Shown: positions 60,793-64,000 of the stretch, piece after piece
Layout of the letters: each line of letters starts with the position of its first letter
Position numbering within the stretch: position 1 is the first letter of the stretch
NCBI RefSeq assembly: GCF_001423185.1
Contig: NZ_LMOB01000002.1
Span: 552,532-616,531 of the forward strand
DNA from: Plantibacter sp. Leaf314
Lineage (GTDB): Bacteria; Actinomycetota; Actinomycetes; Actinomycetales; Microbacteriaceae
DNA length: 64,000 nucleotides
Direction of reading: 5' to 3'
Position numbers and translations under genes: made by a program
Notes under the pieces: generated by a model
The model's database searches: none
What the model was told of the DNA's origin: nothing
Seen by the model: only the letters and a program-made list of their open reading frames with translations

Positions 60793-61029
60793 CTAGCGAA
60801 GTGCCAAACTGGGAGACCCTGATAACGACCGATAATAACTCGCGGGCGAACTCTTCCGTGGATCACTATCCAAGGTGGCGGTAGTCGCCGAAGACGAAGT
60901 TGAGCTCGCGGAGTAGCCCCTCCTCTCGGCCAGAGAATGGTCCAAGATCGGTGACCTCCTCAGAAGCTCCCGACTCGCCCGCAATGTGCAGCGGTTGTGG
61001 CCGGTTCCGTCCAAGGACTGGGCGTTACT

Positions 61030-62169
61030 TCAATGCACGGAGGCGCGAGGGGGCACCTCACCCGGCCAGGTGTCGGCATTGATGCTTTCCATCCATCGCC
61101 GAATCGCGCTCTCGAACTGTCGGGCGTCGCGGTTCCATTCGAGGCCGTGCGGCGCATCGGGCAGACTGATCAGCGTCATCTGGTCTGTAGCGTCTGTGGC
61201 CCATTGGGTTGACTCGATTGGTAGGAGCCGGTCTCCCACCGAATGCAGAGCGAGTACCGGCAGACCGTTCGGAACCCCGCGCGAGAGTGCTCGAATGCGG
61301 AGGGCTCCTCGTACTCCCACCCGCCGAGCGGCTAGCGGGAAGCTCAACACAGCAAACGCGGCCACGACAGGCACACGCGATCGCCCCGTGCGACGAGCCC
61401 CGTCGAAGGCTGCTCGGGCGAGACTGATCATCGGGGACACAAGGATGGCTCCGGCGACTAGTTCCGGTCGCACCCGAGCAGCGGCGAGACACATCGCTGC
61501 TCCGAACGACCAGCCGCAGAGAATCGCACGCGTGGCACCGAGAGCTACAGCCTCGTCGACGGCCGCCACGACTTGATCGATGTCGTCGGAAGCCAAGCCG
61601 ACCCGCCGCGCCTCGAATGGCTGGCCGAACGAGACCACAAGAGACGGCAAGCCGAGCTTCTCGACGGTCCGCACTGAGCGCAGGGTCGATTGCGGGGATG
61701 CACCGAGCCCGTGAACATGGATGACCCACGTGTCGGAGGTGGCGCCAGCGTCGAAGCGCCAGGCTCCGGATGGCGTTCGGTCGTCCAAGCTCGCGTGCGG
61801 GAAATCTTCAATGGTGAGCGTGGTTCCCGTGAAGCGGGCTTGTGTCGCGCCTACGGGGATATCGCCTGTCACCACGAGCCGGTCAACCCTGCCCGCGGCA
61901 TGGTCGACCGAGAGGACGTCCTCGATGAGGACCCGTTCCCCGGTGTCGAACTCCAGTGCAAAGTGACCGGGGACGGTCGTCACCGCATCGATCCCCAAGC
62001 GGACGGTGCCGCCCGGCGCGATCGCTTCTGCGGCGTTGAGAACGCTGACGTACCGAACGGGACCGCCGAGCACTAGGCGCCTTGCGGTCGCGACCCCGAC
62101 GCCGCCCAGAGCAGCAACCGCGCAGATCGCCACCGCACCGATGATCGCTCCGACGATCACGAGATTCAT
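61030..62169 (-). CDS. membrane-anchored alpha/beta hydrolase
   Basis: A 379-aa protein with one N-terminal helix (about 3-28), a beta-rich segment (about 40-130) and an alpha/beta hydrolase domain: 'IHVHGLGASP', Ser in 'GWSFGAAM', Asp in 'HSVGDRLLP', His in 'APHGLEW'. It could be a lipase/esterase or peptidase acting at the membrane. The ATG at 62169 overlaps the stop of the small upstream gene by 4 nt (ATGA). Composition returns to the chromosome type, so the island probably ends before this gene. Confidence 0.85.
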   Translation of the reverse strand: MNLVIVGAIIGAVAICAVAALGGVGVATARRLVLGGPVRYVSVLNAAEAIAPGGTVRLGIDAVTTVPGHFALEFDTGERVLIEDVLSVDHAAGRVDRLVVTGDIPVGATQARFTGTTLTIEDFPHASLDDRTPSGAWRFDAGATSDTWVIHVHGLGASPQSTLRSVRTVEKLGLPSLVVSFGQPFEARRVGLASDDIDQVVAAVDEAVALGATRAILCGWSFGAAMCLAAARVRPELVAGAILVSPMISLARAAFDGARRTGRSRVPVVAAFAVLSFPLAARRVGVRGALRIRALSRGVPNGLPVLALHSVGDRLLPIESTQWATDATDQMTLISLPDAPHGLEWNRDARQFESAIRRWMESINADTWPGEVPPRASVH

Positions 62170-62399
62170 CGTCCGTCCTCGAGTTCGGCGAGCGCCGCCA
62201 TCCGCGATTGTGCTGTCTCGACCGTCGCTTGCTCGTCTGGCGTGAGGGCCGCCTGCGCGTCCTTGGTGAGCAGCACGTCCTCGATTTCGATGAGTTGGCG
62301 GTGCAGCAGCATCTCCGGGTCGTCGTGGTCGAATCCTTCGCGCTCACGTGTTTCAGCCGGAACGATCCTTCGCCAGATGGCGTCGACGCCGCGGGCCAA
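62166..62399 (-). CDS. small helical protein coupled to the hydrolase
   Basis: A 77-aa, charged, helical protein (DHDDPEMLLHRQLIEIEDVLLTKDAQ... SRMAALAELEDGR). The only start codon in frame is TTG 62399, since a stop lies 19 codons upstream. Overlap with the hydrolase start suggests translational coupling. No family recognised. Confidence 0.5.
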   Translation of the reverse strand: MARGVDAIWRRIVPAETREREGFDHDDPEMLLHRQLIEIEDVLLTKDAQAALTPDEQATVETAQSRMAALAELEDGR

Positions 62400-62436
62400 C
62401 TCACCGATCTGAGCGGCACTATCGGCAGCCGATGCG

Positions 62437-62446
62437 CAATCGATTG
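62437..62446. promoter_or_regulatory. palindrome CAATCGATTG upstream of the LacI gene
   Basis: A perfect 10-bp dyad with central CG, 55 bp before the LacI start and 40 bp from the divergent small gene. Central CpG dyads are typical LacI operators, so it may control both directions. Confidence 0.55.
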
Positions 62447-62500
62447 TTCATCATCGGTTCATCTCGATCGATCACCTAGGCTCGTCACGGAGGAGCGGAC

Positions 62501-63532
62501 ATGCCCACGAGACGAATCGCGACGCTGCAGGATGTCGCCGACCTGTGCGGCATCTCCCGAGGTACGGCGTCACGCGCACTCACAGGCGGAGGACGAGTCT
62601 CCGCGGAGACTCGTGCGAAGGTGCAGGATGCCGCGCGACGACTCGACTACGTCACGAACAGCGGCGCGCGGAACCTCCGACGAGCGCGAGCCGGCGCGGT
62701 CGGCCTCTGGCTCCCTCGGGATCTCCGCTTCATGGATTACTACATGAACTTCACCTTCGGCTTGGTCGAAGGCACACAGGACGAAGAGCTGACGGTCTCC
62801 CTCATCCCCGGAAACCTCGCTGGACGCAAAGTCGCCGGACTCCATGTCGATGGGTTCGTCCTCGCAGACGTCGACGCACACGATGATCTGGCCCGAGCGA
62901 TCCTGCTCGACCCACGGCCGACGGTCAGCTCGGAGCTCGTCCCTCCAGAGCTACCCCAGCCTGCCGGCGTAGTGGCTGCCGACCACGCCTCGGCCGTACG
63001 CCACGTCCTCGAGCGCCTGCGTGACGGCGGGTCGCGCACGATCGGCATCCTCGCTCCGGATCTCGATCAGATGTGGGTCCGGGAGGCCAGCCAAGCGGCG
63101 CGCGAATGGTCGTCCGCCAACGGGGTGAGCCTCCATGTCACCCTGCTCCACAGGGTCCCGACGTCACCGGAACTGTCCGAGATCGTGCGCGGCATGCTCA
63201 CCGAGCGGCCCGAGCTCGACGCGATCCTCTGTCTCCCGGAAGGGCTCGGCGTCGGGGTACTGACGGCGCTGCACGCGTCGGGACGATCGGTGCCCGGTGA
63301 CATCCAGCTCGCCTCGTACACGGACAGCCCGTCACTGCTCATCGTCGATCCCCCGGTCTCCGCGGTTGACCTCCGTCCGCGGGAGGCAGGCATCCGCGCC
63401 GGGCGCGCATTGGTCGCGCTCCTGCAGGATCCAGCCCCCGAAGGCGACGTCTCCCGAGCGGCACCGCAGGTCGACTGGCTCGAACTGCCGTTCCGGCCGC
63501 GCGGGTCAACGAGGGGACCGTCGGCAGATTGA
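62501..63532 (+). CDS. LacI-family transcriptional regulator
   Basis: A 343-aa LacI protein with intact HTH (TLQDVADLCGISRGTASRALTGGGRVS) and sensor domain (VGLWLPRDLRFMDYYMNFTFGLVEG... LDAILCLPEGLGVGVLTAL... DIQLASYTDSPSLL). GGAGGAG before the ATG 62501 is a strong ribosome site. The adjacent FAD monooxygenase 80 bp downstream on the same strand is a possible target. Effector unknown. Confidence 0.93.
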   Translation: MPTRRIATLQDVADLCGISRGTASRALTGGGRVSAETRAKVQDAARRLDYVTNSGARNLRRARAGAVGLWLPRDLRFMDYYMNFTFGLVEGTQDEELTVSLIPGNLAGRKVAGLHVDGFVLADVDAHDDLARAILLDPRPTVSSELVPPELPQPAGVVAADHASAVRHVLERLRDGGSRTIGILAPDLDQMWVREASQAAREWSSANGVSLHVTLLHRVPTSPELSEIVRGMLTERPELDAILCLPEGLGVGVLTALHASGRSVPGDIQLASYTDSPSLLIVDPPVSAVDLRPREAGIRAGRALVALLQDPAPEGDVSRAAPQVDWLELPFRPRGSTRGPSAD

Positions 63533-63612
63533 CCCTGTACATCAGGTAATTCAAATGCAAAACTATGTGCACTTCAGGCCGACGACGATGTCGGATGAGA
63601 GAGGGACACATC

Positions 63613-64000
63613 ATGCGCGTGGTCATCATCGGAGCTGGCATCGGCGGACTCGCCACGGCACTCAGCCTCGAAGCCGCCGGATTCCGGGACATCCAGATCT
63701 ACGATCGGGTCGCACGGATCCGCGGACTTGGCGTCGGCATCAATCTGCTCCCCCATGCCCTCCGCGAGCTCACCGAACTCGGACTCGCCGAGCGCATCGC
63801 GTCGCTCGGGGTCGCGCCGTCACGACTCGGCTATCACAACCGACGCGGGCAGCTCATCTGGCAGGAGCCGCGTGGTCTCGCCGCGGGCTACCGGTGGCCG
63901 CAGCAGTCCGTCCACCGCGGACGCCTGCAGCTCGAGCTCCTCGATGCGGTGCGCGAGCGCCTCGGAGACCGAGTCCACACCTCGCACCGACTCGTCGAGG
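63613..64000 (+). CDS. FAD-dependent monooxygenase (N-terminal part)
   Basis: The first 129 residues of a flavoprotein hydroxylase, cut by the right edge. FAD-binding 'GAGIGGL' begins at residue 7, followed by 'GVGINLLPHALRELTELGL', typical of the salicylate-hydroxylase-like flavin-dependent oxidoreductase group that hydroxylates aromatic acids with NAD(P)H and oxygen. GAGGGA eight nt upstream supports ATG 63613. The catalytic domain lies outside the window. Confidence 0.9.
   Translation, partial: MRVVIIGAGIGGLATALSLEAAGFRDIQIYDRVARIRGLGVGINLLPHALRELTELGLAERIASLGVAPSRLGYHNRRGQLIWQEPRGLAAGYRWPQQSVHRGRLQLELLDAVRERLGDRVHTSHRLVE

Overview
The window is high-GC actinobacterial DNA. Frequent GTG starts, dense start/stop overlaps, an LAxTG (sortase E type) surface protein and plant-polysaccharide ABC loci suggest a plant-associated Microbacteriaceae member. 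That placement is inference from gene content; no rRNA or marker gene is present.

About 1-50.7 kb reads as ordinary chromosome. It opens with a truncated family 5 substrate-binding protein and a mix of lipoproteins, a cysteine hydrolase/GlxA pair, an orphan histidine kinase, a CDF cation transporter coupled to a miniature solute-binding lipoprotein, and a haloperoxidase-like hydrolase. At 8.8-14.9 kb is a fructan-type locus: a LacI regulator, two LplB/YtcP-type permeases, and a substrate-binding lipoprotein whose reading frame runs without a stop into a GH32 fructosidase. At 15-36 kb are membrane proteins, a TetR regulator resembling gamma-butyrolactone receptors, an arginase-family protein, an HxlR/NmrA pair with two matching palindromes, an ATP-grasp protein, an alcohol dehydrogenase/cupin pair opposite an MmyB-like regulator, a PitA/small membrane protein/DUF3349 triad, VOC proteins and an ABC exporter.

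At 36.3-49.3 kb is a complete beta-mannan pathway on the minus strand. A binding protein and two permeases import manno-oligosaccharides, a GH2 beta-mannosidase releases mannose, a ROK sugar kinase phosphorylates it, and ManA makes fructose-6-phosphate. A secreted, probably wall-anchored GH5 mannanase sits in the same operon. From the second permease to manA every junction overlaps by 1-4 nt. Upstream lie a LacI-type sensor that lacks its DNA-binding domain and a divergent ROK repressor.

Near 50.95 kb is the 3' part of a tRNA-Thr(CGU) gene with its terminator but no 5' half, flanked by short direct repeats. This looks like the far end of an element integrated in tRNA-Thr. To its right (51-60.8 kb) base composition is visibly less GC-rich, with gene remnants (a ParB fragment, a frameshifted small ORF) and a probable defence island: a DUF5677-like gene, a membrane protein, an AAA ATPase overlapping a DUF4435/TOPRIM gene (the arrangement of the PARIS system, AriA/AriB), and a 661-aa protein carrying an Rx4H HEPN-type motif. 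Chromosome-like genes resume at about 61 kb: an alpha/beta hydrolase, a LacI regulator and a truncated FAD monooxygenase.
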